From Brachycybe producta (lineage: Eukaryota > Arthropoda > Diplopoda > Playtdesmida > Andrognathidae): a stretch of 64,000 nucleotides of DNA. The DNA lies in contig JAUPFP010000115.1 of NCBI GenBank assembly GCA_036925085.1, positions 1-64,000 on the forward strand, read 5' to 3'. The notes beneath the pieces are model-generated. The model searched no databases, was not told the DNA's origin, and saw nothing but the letters and a program-made list of their open reading frames with translations. The stretch's first letter is position 1. The number at the start of each line of letters is the position of its first letter. Made by a program: the position numbers and the translations under genes. Below, piece by piece: positions 1-8,966 of this stretch.

Positions 1-236
1 CATCATTAGTACAAATGCAATTATGCTTTTTTTTCTCTAATCAAAAAGGCTGGTTAGAGGCTAAAATGTCTGCTTAATATCAGTTGTCAACTACAGTTCT
101 AGCCTCTAACCAGTGTTTTGATTGAAAAAAAACTATAATTGTTGGTTGATCTAAACTGAGATGGTTACTTCACAATCGGCACTTGGGCCACAGATTGAGA
201 AACAGTTGCTTGATAATGCATAAAAATCCGAGCCCT
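1..236. mobile_element. Family A MITE, left end cut by window
   Basis: This copy ends rightward in the family terminus (rc GGGCTCGGATTTTTATGCA). The interior arms carry GGTTAGAGGCTA / TAGCCTCTAACC as inverted repeats, followed by TGGCACTTGGGCCACA-like sequence. Seven copies or fragments of family A occur in the window; the full length is about 310 bp. Confidence 0.8.
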
Positions 237-267
237 ATTGATAAGCTTTTTATATGAGTTTGAATTA

Positions 268-395
268 AGCAGACGACATTTTTTTTAATATATTTAAAAC
301 GTTTATTTTGAAATATATCAACATGAAAAAAAAACATAAATGTTTGAGCTACTCTTCTAGTTTCTAAGCCACTGTCAGTTTCTCCTTATAGTTGT
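268..395. repeat. Family C palindrome, right-arm fragment
   Basis: It carries the family C landmarks GTTTATTTTGAAA, ATATCAACATGAAAA, TTGAGCTACTCTTCTAGTTTCTAA. Located downstream of the BORCS7 stop. Confidence 0.7.
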
Positions 396-499
396 TTTAA
401 CACCCCCTGTATATTAATTACATTTACCACATATTAATTTTTGACACAATTTTTTAATTTTCCTTAAATATATAATATACACATAAAAAGATAAGATAT

Positions 500-1741
500 T
501 CATTGTTGAATTTGACTGAGCTGGTCCTTCACTTTGTCAATAACTTCAGCACTAAAAATAGAAAATCAAAACATAAAAGTATAAACAGTTTAAGCTCCTC
601 AAACTCTTAATTATTCTAAATATAAAATATCTTTGGAGAGCAAAATTAAAGGAAATTTGATATTATTAAATATTATTCTTGTCTATAAAAAAAAGTTTAT
701 TTTGAAAGATATCAACATAAAAAATACTATTAACTCATATGAAATACTATTCTAGTTTCTAACAAACTTTCAATTTTTCTGAAAAGTAAAAAAATAACTG
801 TTTGATAATCAAGCTGTTCCTAAAACAGGCAAGTAAGCGCAGTAAAATACACCAAGAGTCTGAGCGTTATACCAAATATTAACCAATTAGAAAGTACGTG
901 TGTGACGTCAGACCGAATAACAAACCAAATTACAAGTTGTTGTTCCTCATAAAAGGGGCGGGGCAAACGACTGACTGTACTTTATTGTCCTTACTTGCCT
1001 GTGTTCCTAGTGTGTGACGTCACGAATGTTTTATTCTTATTACTCAGTGATGAAACGTTATAATATACAGCACCGTTTTTACTCATTTCTTGTTTTTATC
1101 TACTTCTCACTAGACGGCGCCACATTCTATTTACAATTCGCACGAGGATTCAGAAGCGGGAAATTCTTTCTTGCCATCAAAAGTGGACGGAATCAAAGAA
1201 AAGGGAAAATAGGCCACTTCTAAAGACACTTGAATAAGGTAAAATACCTTTTCTGAATCCCATCCAGTCTGTAAACAAGTTAAAAAAATAGTTAGCAATA
1301 ATTTAGCTATTTTAAATAGTGAAATATACTCGAAACTTACTGAATTTGCATATGAGTGGTCAGTAGGGTCATTCGTTTCAGATTCTAAACCAAATAAATA
1401 CAATTAATAAGTCAATTAATGTACTAAATACAAACTGAACAGAATTTTAACCAGTTCTGAGTTCTCAATGGCATATTCCTGTAAAGCGAAATTTCTGGCC
1501 GTATGCATCAAAATCTACGATCGATAATAAAGAAGAGATTAACGAGAGGACAAAAAACGGCTTAAATTTGTAATTTAGCCGCTTAGAGGACGGATCTTAC
1601 GTCGTTACATTTCGATCCACGAACGATTTGTTTAGTTAGAGATCCAACACTATTTATATTAAGCTGGATTCTTTCTGCCAATCGCAGTTTTGATTCTGCG
1701 AATAAATTTCTAGCACTCGCTCCTGATGTTGTGGTCGCCAT
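500..1741 (-). CDS. BORCS7: BORC complex subunit 7 (BORCS7) orthologue, five exons
   Basis: BORCS7 is a subunit of BORC, the complex on the lysosomal membrane that recruits ARL8 and kinesin to move lysosomes outward. Exons on the minus strand: 1741-1601 (start ATG preceded by an A-run, 47 codons), 1514-1452, 1384-1341, 1268-1248 and 551-500 (stop TGA). Every junction is GT-AG; the donors read GTAAGA, GTTAAA, GTAAGT and GTATTT. Spliced length is 321 bp, 106 residues, the same size as the human protein as I remember it. The match runs end to end: MATTTSGASAR (human MATGTPESQAR), LTKQIVRGSK (LTKQVLKGSR), ARNFALQE (ARNMVLQE), LKRMTLLTTHMQ (LRKMAIITTHLQ), IQK, and a C-terminal DQL. No stop or frameshift is seen, so it looks functional. 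The first three introns are 67-86 bp; intron 4 (696 bp) holds a MITE and a palindrome fragment. No membrane segment is visible. Identity is very likely; UTR limits are not determined. Confidence 0.93.
585..790. repeat. Family C fragment in BORCS7 intron 4
   Basis: Contains AAAGTTTATTTTGAAAGATA, TCAACATAAAAAATACT and TTCTAGTTTCTAA in family order. With the MITE at 825 it accounts for the excess length of intron 4 over the other three introns. Confidence 0.7.
825..1002. mobile_element. hAT-like MITE, GGGCGGAG family (family B), in BORCS7 intron 4
   Basis: The ends are ACAGGCAAGTAAG and CTTACTTGCCTGT. Flanks are gttcctaaa (816-824) and gttcctagt (1003-1011), a 9-bp target duplication with two mismatches. 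The interior has TGACGTCAGAC and GGGGCGGGGC, as in other family B copies. An 8-9 bp duplication points to the hAT superfamily. Confidence 0.8.
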
Positions 1742-2160
1742 GTTTTTTTTTTTACAGCTCAGCTGTTAGCTATTATTTGATCTTTATTAGCGACTAGGTT
1801 TTTAACGACTAATTAAAGTACAGGCATCTGTAGAAAGCTTCAGAATTTCTTTGACTCCGCCCTTTTATGAGCGTCAGACCAACTATCAACCAATTAAAAA
1901 TAAAAAGGGCGGGGAATATGACATCAGACCTAGTAACAAATCAATTAAAAATTGATGACGCTCATAAAAGGGCGGAGCCAAAGAAATTCTGAAGCTGTCT
2001 ACAGATGCCTGTATTAAAATGGTTTACGACAAGGGTGACGATACGGGAGGTGAATCTCGTACCGTATGATATGCGAGGGAAACGACATAGAAGAACATCA
2101 TATACGAGATTCACTGAGAGTCACAGCAGAGCGCATGTATGACGTGTTTTTTACTTTTAT
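1742..2160 (-). promoter_or_regulatory. Probable BORCS7 5' region, invaded by a MITE
   Basis: This lies directly upstream of the BORCS7 start on the minus strand. The first 78 bp before the ATG end in a run of A and are the likely 5'UTR. A complete hAT-like MITE (1820-2012) sits next, only about 80 bp from the start codon, so it lies in the promoter or 5'UTR. Beyond it, 2030-2160 is unusually CpG-containing for this window and holds an imperfect fold-back (GTGAATCTCGTA near 2051 against TACGAGATTCAC near 2104). No TATA box stands out. The promoter role is inferred from position only. Confidence 0.4.
1820..2012. mobile_element. hAT-like MITE, family B
   Basis: Ends ACAGGCATCTGTAGA and TCTACAGATGCCTGT are inverted. 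Flanks attaaagt (1812-1819) and attaaaat (2013-2020) are an 8-bp duplication with one mismatch. Interior arms carry ACTCCGCCCTTTTATGAGCGTC and its reverse complement. It sits next to the BORCS7 start codon. Confidence 0.85.
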
Positions 2161-2352
2161 CCGCGTTTTACTGGATACACAGAATAGAATTTAATTCTTT
2201 AAATATAGTAAAAAGCAGATAAAAAGTAAAATTGGTTGACATACATATGCTTTGCTGTAAATTTCGGTGAATCTTAGTGAATCTCATACATAATTTAATT
2301 CTATGTCGTCCCCCTTGGTTTCTGAACAGCTGATTTTTGATATTGTCTTTCA

Positions 2353-2910
2353 GAAGCAATATTGAAAAGTTCTAAAATGTTTTAGAAACTAGAAGGGTAG
2401 CTAGCGCAATGAATTAAAAGATTTTCACGTTGATATTTTTCAAAATAAACTTTTTATTGAGAAAAATTTTAAAAATTTATTAAAAATCATTGTCTGCTAA
2501 GCGTCGTCTGCTTAAAGATTGGGGTTATTTTGAAACACATAAAAAAGCTTATTTTGAAAGATAATCGCCATGAAAATACCCTTAAGTCATTGAGCTATCC
2601 TTCTAGTTTCTAAAATATATTCAAAGTTTTTTTTTGCTCCTGAAAAGACAATAATCAGAGGCAGGTAGTTAGAAATAGGTGAAAACTTCAATTGGCTCCG
2701 CCCTTGTTATGACGACTGGCAACTTCTAATCGGCTGGTTATGTAGTCCGACGTTGAAAAGGGCGGAGCATGTGACGTCAGACTTCATAACCAGCCAATTA
2801 GAAGTTGCAGACGTCATAACAAGGCGGAGTCAACTGAAGTTTTCACCTATTTCTAACTGCCTGTTAATCAGAGTTCTAGAGGAGTTTACACTTTAAAACC
2901 ACCTTAAAAT
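2353..2910. repeat. Family C palindrome interrupted by a family B MITE
   Basis: The left arm (GTTTTAGAAACTAGAAGGGTAG, TTTCAAAATAAACTTTTTAT) mirrors the right arm (AAAAGCTTATTTTGAAAGAT, GAGCTATCCTTCTAGTTTCTAA). The right arm is split at GACAATAATCAGAG by the MITE at 2661-2864 and resumes with TTCTAGAGGAGTTTACACTTTAAAACCACCTTAA-type terminus. The element was therefore present before the MITE landed. Confidence 0.85.
2661..2864. mobile_element. hAT-like MITE, family B, nested in family C
   Basis: Ends GCAGGTAGTTAGAAATAGGT and the inverted ACCTATTTCTAACTGCCTGT. It is flanked by an exact 9-bp repeat taatcagag (2652-2660 and 2865-2873) that restores the family C arm when one copy is removed. Inverted arms contain TTGGCTCCGCCC and CAACTTCTAATCGGCTGG. 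Confidence 0.93.
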
Positions 2911-2914
2911 TACT

Positions 2915-3140
2915 TCTGATCAGCATTTAGAAACTAGAAGAGTAGCTCAGTCACTTAAGAGTATTTCCTTGTTTAATATATTTCAAAATAAGCTTTTAAT
3001 CGAGTTTATAATTGAACCAAATTTAAGCAGATGATATTTTTTTAAATTTTTAAGTTTATAAATAGTTTATTTTGAAAGATATATCATCAGCATGTAACTA
3101 AATAACTTCCTTAAGTGATTGAGCTACCCAGCTTACCCGT
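2915..3140. repeat. Family C palindrome copy
   Basis: Contains TTTAGAAACTAGAAGAGTAGCTC, CACTTAAGAGTATTT, then CAAATTTAAGCAGATGAT and the mirrored AGTTTATTTTGAAAGATAT and GTGATTGAGCTACC. It runs straight into the next copy. Confidence 0.75.
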
Positions 3141-3144
3141 CTAG

Positions 3145-3465
3145 TCAACCCTCTCTCGAACTCTTTGATTATTCTGTGTTTCAGTTCAAAATGAAGAAAA
3201 AACTTTGCAATTATTTTTGAAACTAGAATGGTAACTTAATATTTCAAAATAAGCTTTTTAAAAAAATATCAGTTAGAAAATATGACGCAACGTTAAGCGA
3301 ACGATATTTTTTAAAAATTTGTATAAAAAATGTTTATTTTGAAAGATATCAAAAATGAAAAAAAAAATATCCTATAAGTGATTCGGCTACCCTTCTAGTT
3401 TCTAAAACACTTTATAGTTTCTCTTAATTTTGCACCTGGAAGACAGAATAATGAAGAGTTTGGAA
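3145..3465. repeat. Family C palindrome copy, near complete
   Basis: Begins CTCGAACTCTTTGATTATTCTG, has both mirrored arms and ends AAGACAGAATAATGAAGAGTTTGG, the inverse of its start. Confidence 0.8.
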
Positions 3466-4198
3466 AAAATACCACCTGTTCATTAAACCATCTTTTTAAG
3501 AACAAAAAAAAAACTTAATTCTCTGTTTGAAAGCGCATTAAATAAACAAATTAAACATGTTTTTTAAGAGTAAAACACGTATTTATTCAATTTGAAAAAG
3601 ACAATAAAAAAATAACCAAAAAAAAAACCATTTACTTTTTTTGTAAAAAAAAAAATACTTTTCTTTTGAAAAGTCATTCAGTTAAGTTCAGACGAGGTCA
3701 AGGATTCCAAAATTCGAAGCAAAAAATAAGATCAACAAGAAAGAAAAAAATGTAGAGAGATAAATAATTAGGAAAAAGTAAATTAAATTCAAGTCATACA
3801 TTTGATTATTTTGATGGACGACTCGTTATTATTCAAAATGTTTAAAATGTGGGCCTAAAGGTTAGAATGTGATTAGGTCTTCTTCTTCTTCTTCTTCATT
3901 TCTTTTTATATAAGAGGTTGCTAACCTAGAAATATATATTATATAATATATTAAATAAAAATTTTTTTAAAGATATTTCGTGGCTTTTTCATTGAATTAT
4001 GCATCAATTTTTGTTTAATCTTATTTTTTTTTTTTTGGTTTCGGAAGAATGAAACTTTTAACTTTAAAAAAAAATTACAAATTCCTTCTTTTTTTAAGGC
4101 CTGGCTTTTTTTAATACCTACACGATTTTGGTATTTAATACGTAAAATAAAGAGAGTGAGTGAATTTTTTAAATTTTTAGTTAAAAATTTAGTCTAAT
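3466..4198. other. A+T-rich unique DNA, no gene seen
   Basis: Homopolymer-rich sequence with a short (CTT)n run near 3881-3896 and many A and T tracts. No convincing exon, RNA or repeat unit. Confidence 0.5.
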
Positions 4199-4497
4199 TA
4201 AGGTGGTTTTAAAGTGTAAAAGACTCTCGAACTCTTATTCTATCAAAAAAATTAAAAGAAACGTGAATGGGTGTTTTAGAAACTTGGAGGCGCGTCGGTT
4301 AATCACGGTATTTTCATCTATTTTTCATGTTTTTGATATCTTTCAAAATAAACTTTATATGTGACTTTGAAAATGACCCAAGTTTAAGCAGACGATGTTT
4401 TAAGTTTTAGTCGAGAAATAGTTTATTTTGGAAGAAAATCAACATGATTGATATCCTTAAGTGATTGAGCTACCCTTCTAGTTTTTAAGACGTTGAA
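4199..4497. repeat. Family C palindrome copy with intact left terminus
   Basis: Starts TTAAGGTGGTTTTAAAGTGT, the family terminus, and has both arms (TTTCAAAATAAACTTTATAT; ATAGTTTATTTTGGAAG; TTGAGCTACCCTTCTAGTTT). It is cut at its right end where family D begins. Confidence 0.8.
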
Positions 4498-4503
4498 AAA
4501 CCA

Positions 4504-4688
4504 GGGGTCTCATTACATAAAAAATTCATAAAGATTGTGACAATCATATGTTAAGATGTCACTACTTATGTTGTACACCAGTCAATGGTAATCATATCAC
4601 CGTTATGACAATATTTGTCATAATATTTTGTAATGACTGTATGAGCTAGATATTACAAAAATGTCATATTCCATTTTTGTAATGAGGC
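4504..4688 (+). mobile_element. Family D element, copy 1 of a tandem pair
   Basis: Carries CATAAAGATTGTGACAATCAT, TACACCAGTCAATGGTAATC and ATGACAATATTTGTCATAATATTTTG in order. It ends TTTTTGTAATGAGGCTC, roughly inverse to its start GTCTCATTACATAAAAA. Confidence 0.7.
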
Positions 4689-4693
4689 TCAGG

Positions 4694-4931
4694 GGGGTTC
4701 CCAATACAGAAATAGTCATAAAATTGTGACAATCATACCGTGTGATGTTACAGCTTATGTGCTATATTTTAAGACTATTACATTATGATGTACACCAGTC
4801 AATGGCAGTCATATGATAATATTTGTCATAATAATATTTTGTAGTTTGCTTTTACTATTACAAGGTTATGAGCTAGATATGACAATTTACTGTGATATGA
4901 GTGTCTTATTTTATTTTTCTAATGAGGCTCC
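4694..4931 (+). mobile_element. Family D element, copy 2 of a tandem pair
   Basis: Same order of landmarks: CATAAAATTGTGACAATCAT, TACACCAGTCAATGGCAGTC, AATATTTGTCATAATAATAT, TGAGCTAGATATGACAAT, ending TTTTTCTAATGAGGCTCC. It follows copy 1 directly, in the same orientation. Confidence 0.7.
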
Positions 4932-5387
4932 AGAGTTTTAGATGAAGTTTTGGTCGCTGTATTTAGTTCTGACCCCTGGGTTTGTTTGTGTCTCGGCTTT
5001 TGAGTGTGTGGTCCACCTTTTCCATGTGTTTTTTTTTGTGTTAGTTAAACAACCTTAAAAATGCATTTAAATTTGTATTTTTATATTTTTCTAAAAAAAA
5101 AAAATAGGAGGAGGAGGAGGAGGTTGATCCATGTAACATTTTTTTTGCTGTTGTTTTGGGTCAGACAACCTTGAAATGCAAGTGATGAATAAACAATTAC
5201 AATACAATTGTTTAAGAATCGAATCACGGGGTCGTCAAGTGTCGTGAAACGACGACGACGTCAGTTCTCTTCCATGTCATTGATTTTTATCTTTTCAAGT
5301 TTTACATGTTTACTGACTACAACTAATCGATACACATACTGATTTCATCACAACACACAATTTAGGTGCAACAAAATAAGGCTTTTA
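4932..5387. other. Spacer with simple repeats and a small CpG patch
   Basis: A GGAGGAGGAGG run lies at 5105-5123. At 5222-5268 is a CpG-containing patch with GTCGTGAAACGACGACGACG, partly self-complementary. On the minus strand an ATG at about 5278 opens only 18 codons. No gene supported. Confidence 0.4.
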
Positions 5388-5487
5388 AAAGATAGTTTTT
5401 CTTAAGTGTAAAACTCCTTTCTTAAATCTTTTGTTATTCTGTCTTTCGGAAGAAACTAGAAGGGTAATTAACTCAATCACTAAAAGG

Positions 5488-5692
5488 ACAGGCAATTAGA
5501 AATCGGGACGAACAGAAGTTGGCTCCGCCTTTTTTATGACAAACGCAACTACTAATTGGTTGGTTATGTAGTCTGCAGTCACATGCTCCGCCCTTTTCAA
5601 CGTCGAACCACACAATAAACCAATTAGAAATTGCTGGTCGTCATAAAAAGGGCGGAGCAAACTTCTGTTTGTCCCGATTTCTAATTGCCTGT
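5488..5692. mobile_element. hAT-like MITE, family B, exact 8-bp target duplication
   Basis: Ends ACAGGCAATTAGAAATCGGG and CCCGATTTCTAATTGCCTGT are perfect inverted repeats. Flanked by ctaaaagg on both sides (5480-5487, 5693-5700). Inverted arms include GAAGTTGGCTCCGCC. The 71-codon open frame inside (minus) is a by-product of the palindrome. Confidence 0.95.
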
Positions 5693-5716
5693 CTAAAAGG
5701 TGTGTTTTCATGTTTA

Positions 5717-5871
5717 TGTTACTGTCAAACTGCTGAATGAGTCAAAATGCAGATTGCCTAGGCAATCTGCAAAACAACCAACCTGCTAGTGAGTCTGCAA
5801 AATTCAATACATTTTAGGTATTGAATTTTTGCAGATTTCCTAGTAAAAGCAGTTTGCAGATTGTAAGTAAT
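5717..5871. mobile_element. Family E MITE with a perfect 24-bp palindrome
   Basis: Starts TGTTACTGTC and shares ACCAACCTGCTAGTGA, TCTGCAAAATTCAA and TTGAATTTTTGCAGAT with the copy at 13695. Its left arm holds a perfect 24-bp palindrome at 5748-5771 centred on CCTAGG, not found in the other copy. Confidence 0.75.
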
Positions 5872-5995
5872 ATTTATATATTTTAAAATAAGCTTTTTTA
5901 TGGCACTTTAAAAATGACAAAATTTAAAACAGATGCCATTGACTGATTGAGCTACTCTTCTAGTTTCTAAAACACTTTTAAGTTGTCTTAAGATA

Positions 5996-6250
5996 AATTT
6001 ATAAACAGCTGATTTTTGAACTATCAAAAATTAAGAAAAACTAGAAATTGTTTTAGAAACTATAAGGGGTAAACTCAAGTCAATTTTAAGAGTAAATTTT
6101 CATGTTATCTTTCAAAATAAACTTTTTCTAAGTTGGGGGGGTAATTTTCGAACTTACATAAACATCTCATTTTAAAAAGATATCAACATAAAAATACTCT
6201 TGAATGATTGAGCAACCCATCTAGTTTCTTAAAACAAATTTGGTTATAGA
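5996..6250. repeat. Family C palindrome copy, alternative terminus
   Basis: Starts with the second terminus type, ATAAACAGCTGATTTTTGAACT, then GTTTTAGAAACTATAAGGGG and mirrored arms ending GAGCAACCCATCTAGTTTC. The two terminus types suggest subfamilies. Confidence 0.75.
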
Positions 6251-6709
6251 CCAGTGAAATACAGAAGTAGGCTTATTATATTTTATTATTTTTTTTTAAA
6301 TTTCATTTCAGTTAAAATGTGAACTCCAAAAATGTGAAAGTTAAAAAAAAGTGAAATGGCTCTTTTATTAAACGGTCAATAATTGCAAGCAACTCACCTT
6401 CAAGGTAAAGAAAAACCTTTAAATTTTATTTTTTTTAAAGTTATTTTTAAAATTATTCAGAAAAAACTGTCTGCTTTTATGTAAAAAGTATATAGAGAAA
6501 GAGGAGAGGGGATGCTGTTGTGTGGACTACAATACCTTAAAAAATGGATGTTTTTGTTCAAAAAAAACAAAACCAAAAATCCCCTCTTCACCTGTTTAAA
6601 ATAGGTATAAAAAAGTCCATTAAAACGTAAAAAAAGCTATTCAAAGAAATGTTTAAGTATGGAGGGGAGACTGATTTTTTTTTTTTACATATTTTTGTTT
6701 TCATACTAA
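6251..6709. other. A+T-rich DNA without recognised features
   Basis: T- and A-tract-rich sequence. The 77-codon minus frame at 6588-6821 is lysine/phenylalanine-rich low complexity, not a gene. Confidence 0.45.
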
Positions 6710-7506
6710 GGCCCTGTTTCCACTTGATGAAAGTCATTAAATCGTAAATGTTTGAACTGAAGAAAAACGGTTGTTGTGAAAATCTGCTCTGAAGAAAAAA
6801 TAACAGTTGTGAAATTTTCAACCTAAGAAAAACGGACTGTTTACTGTTGTGAAATCAATTAATGCATTTCCTTTAGTTGGACAATTATTAGGAAAAAAAA
6901 AAAGGAATTCGTTAAGAGAGTACAAATGTGGCTCTCGCCTATACACTATTAAGGTTTTGTTTATTATGTTAGGTTAATTGAGAAAACCCCTATCGCCCTA
7001 CCACTTTTAACTAAAACCATAAATTGTCATTTTTCTTCAATATTTTACATTGAAAACGTGTTATTCAGAGGTAAAGCAATATAGTTAAATCTTCCATACA
7101 TCTAATTAAATTACATTATATTTCCTGAAGTTATGAATAACTGAAGGAATGGGTAAATTAGAACCTTACCAATACCAACGTGAAATCTAAAAATGGTGGT
7201 CAGAATAACCCTCACAATGGTCACCCCAATTTAAATAAGGCCTTAAAGTAAGGTCATTTTCAAATTTACATAAAAAAAACTTATTTTGAAAAGATATCAT
7301 GAAAGATATCAACATGAAAATACTTTAATTCATTGCGCTAGCTACTCTTCTAGTTTCTAAAGCACATTGAGGTTTATCTCCATTTTGTACCTAAAACAGA
7401 ATAATCATAGTTTGAGTGGCGTTTATATTTTAAAACGACCTAAATTTTGTGATTTTTCTAGTTTAAGCCATTTTCACCCTCATTTTTGTCAAGCGGAAAC
7501 AGTGCC
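6710..7506. mobile_element. PIF/Harbinger-like element with nested repeats
   Basis: Termini GGCCCTGTTTCCACTTGA and TCAAGCGGAAACAGTGCC are inverted, flanked by taa (6707-6709) and tta (7507-7509). These fit a TWA target duplication only loosely. The interior holds a relic of the 7699 family (CACCCCAATTTAAATAAGGCC near 7222) and a family C arm (7245-7445). A composite or a large decayed element; moderate confidence. Confidence 0.5.
7245..7445. repeat. Family C right arm, nested
   Basis: GATATCAACATGAAAATACT, GCTACTCTTCTAGTTTCTAA, ACAGAATAATCATAGTTTGA and GGCGTTTATATTTTAAAACGACC in family order. GATATCA is duplicated locally. Confidence 0.75.
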
Positions 7507-7698
7507 TTAAACAAATTTAGGAGATTGATGAAAGTTTGGATTTTTTTGTGTTTTTACTGAACAAAAGCAATTTTTTTCTTACAAATTTCACTGTGTCTAT
7601 CTTCTTCTCCCTTCAACTTTTTTTTTACAATGTGTTTAAAATAATTATGAAACTACCCCGCAAACATTACATTTTGATAAAATGTTCAAGAACATTTA

Positions 7699-7862
7699 GG
7701 CCTTGTTTCCATTGGGGTGAAAATTTGAACTTTTTGGTGAAAAATAGAACAAACGTGGCCTTTGCCAATGATAGTGAATGGGCAGGGGTCACGTTTCTTC
7801 TATTTTTTAACCAGTTGAAATTTTCAAAAAGTTCTAATTTTCACCCCAATCGAAACAAGGCC
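7699..7862. mobile_element. PIF/Harbinger-like palindromic MITE (TTA duplication)
   Basis: Ends GGCCTTGTTTCCATTGGGGT and ACCCCAATCGAAACAAGGCC (one mismatch) are inverted and flanked by TTA on both sides (7696-7698, 7863-7865). Arms continue GAAAATTTGAACTTTTTGG. Length 164 bp. The 111-codon plus-strand frame across it (7536-7871) is spurious. Confidence 0.85.
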
Positions 7863-8114
7863 TTAAGGTAAAACTGAGCTCGTATTTTTTTTTTAAAAAA
7901 TCATATTCCTTAACGCATAACTGGCCACATCAGTCATTGTTTTAAGCCACGTAAACATTAAGAGGCTACATCCCAAAATTATTTCGAAAAATCGCCTCAA
8001 GGACCACTAGCATAATTTTTTTTTTACATTGATGTGATTTTGATAATTTTATTGCTCTTCCATAGAGAGGCTCTTGCAATTATCACCCTGTCTGTAGGCT
8101 TTAGTGATTTTGGT

Positions 8115-8215
8115 AATTCTAGTTTCTAAAAACAAACACTTTCTTGTTTCTCTTGATTTTGTTCCTGGAAGACAGAACAATCCAAGTGTTTGAAAATAAA
8201 CCAACTTAAAGTTGC
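8115..8215. repeat. Family C right-arm fragment
   Basis: TTCTAGTTTCTAAAAACA, CTTGTTTCTCTTGATTTTG, TGGAAGACAGAACAATCCAA. Confidence 0.65.
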
Positions 8216-8653
8216 TTCTGAAAGAAAGAAAAAAATGTTCACAAGGTCCTGCAACTGTGTGTTAGCAAATTTACTTATATTTTTTCTCACAGTTTCTATT
8301 TTAATTCAAAGACCCTTTTTAACTGAAAAATCCTCCTGAGATTTTGCCCTGAGCTACTTTGAATTTATTAGAGACACTTCCTTTCACAGCCATTTTTTTA
8401 TCTTTTCTTTATGAAAATTGTTGGATTCACTATAAGTAATAAAGGGGAGTATATTTCTACTTAGGAGGAGGTGGTGGCCCTGGTGGGGGGATATTTGTGA
8501 TTTCCTGCGTCTAGTGTTCCCCCCTTTTTCCTGTAATATGGTAATTGGTGACTGAAAACCATTTCCATAATTTCAAACAAAACGTTTAGAAATGTGTGTG
8601 AGAGATAACCGGTTAGAATATAAAAGAAGGTGAAATACACAAATACTACAATT

Positions 8654-8966
8654 AGAGCTCGGATTTGTATGCTGTATCAAGCAAATGTTTCTCAATTTGT
8701 GTCCCTTAAGTGCCAAGTGTCAAGTAATCATCATTATCAACACAACTGCAGTTATGTTTTTGTGTTTTTTTTTCTAATCAAAAAAGCTGGATGGAGGCTA
8801 TATGTTTCTGGTTACTATGAGCTAGAGTTCTAGCTTCTAATCAGTCTTCTTGATTTCAAAAAAAAATCGTTGCTTGATCTAAATGGGGAATTGTTTCTTT
8901 ATAATATTGGCCCTTGAACCATAGCTTGAGAAACATTTGCTTGATATTGCATAAAAATCCTAGCCC
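8654..8966. mobile_element. Family A MITE, near full length
   Basis: Starts GAGCTCGGATTTGTATGC and ends inversely GCATAAAAATCCTAGCCC. Contains CAAGCAAATGTTTCTCAATT and the mirrored TTGAGAAACATTTGCTTGAT. Length about 313 bp. The 67-codon frame at 8630-8833 is inside it and is not a gene. Confidence 0.85.

Larger units (their letters stand above)
5388..5990. repeat. Family C palindrome interrupted by two different MITEs
   Basis: The left arm is seen at 5388-5487, then the family B MITE (5488-5692), then TGTGTTTTCATG of the same arm, then a family E element (about 5717-5871). The right arm resumes at TTTTAAAATAAGCTTTTTTATG and ends GAGCTACTCTTCTAGTTTCTAAAACACTT. Both inserted elements are therefore younger than this copy. 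Confidence 0.8.

Noticed and set aside
1131-1403. 90-codon minus-strand frame over BORCS7 exons 3-4
   Set aside because: It reads the true exons in the wrong frame and runs through two introns.
7536-7871. 111-codon plus-strand frame
   Set aside because: Its second half is the TTA-flanked 164-bp palindromic MITE; its first half is F/N/L-rich A+T sequence.
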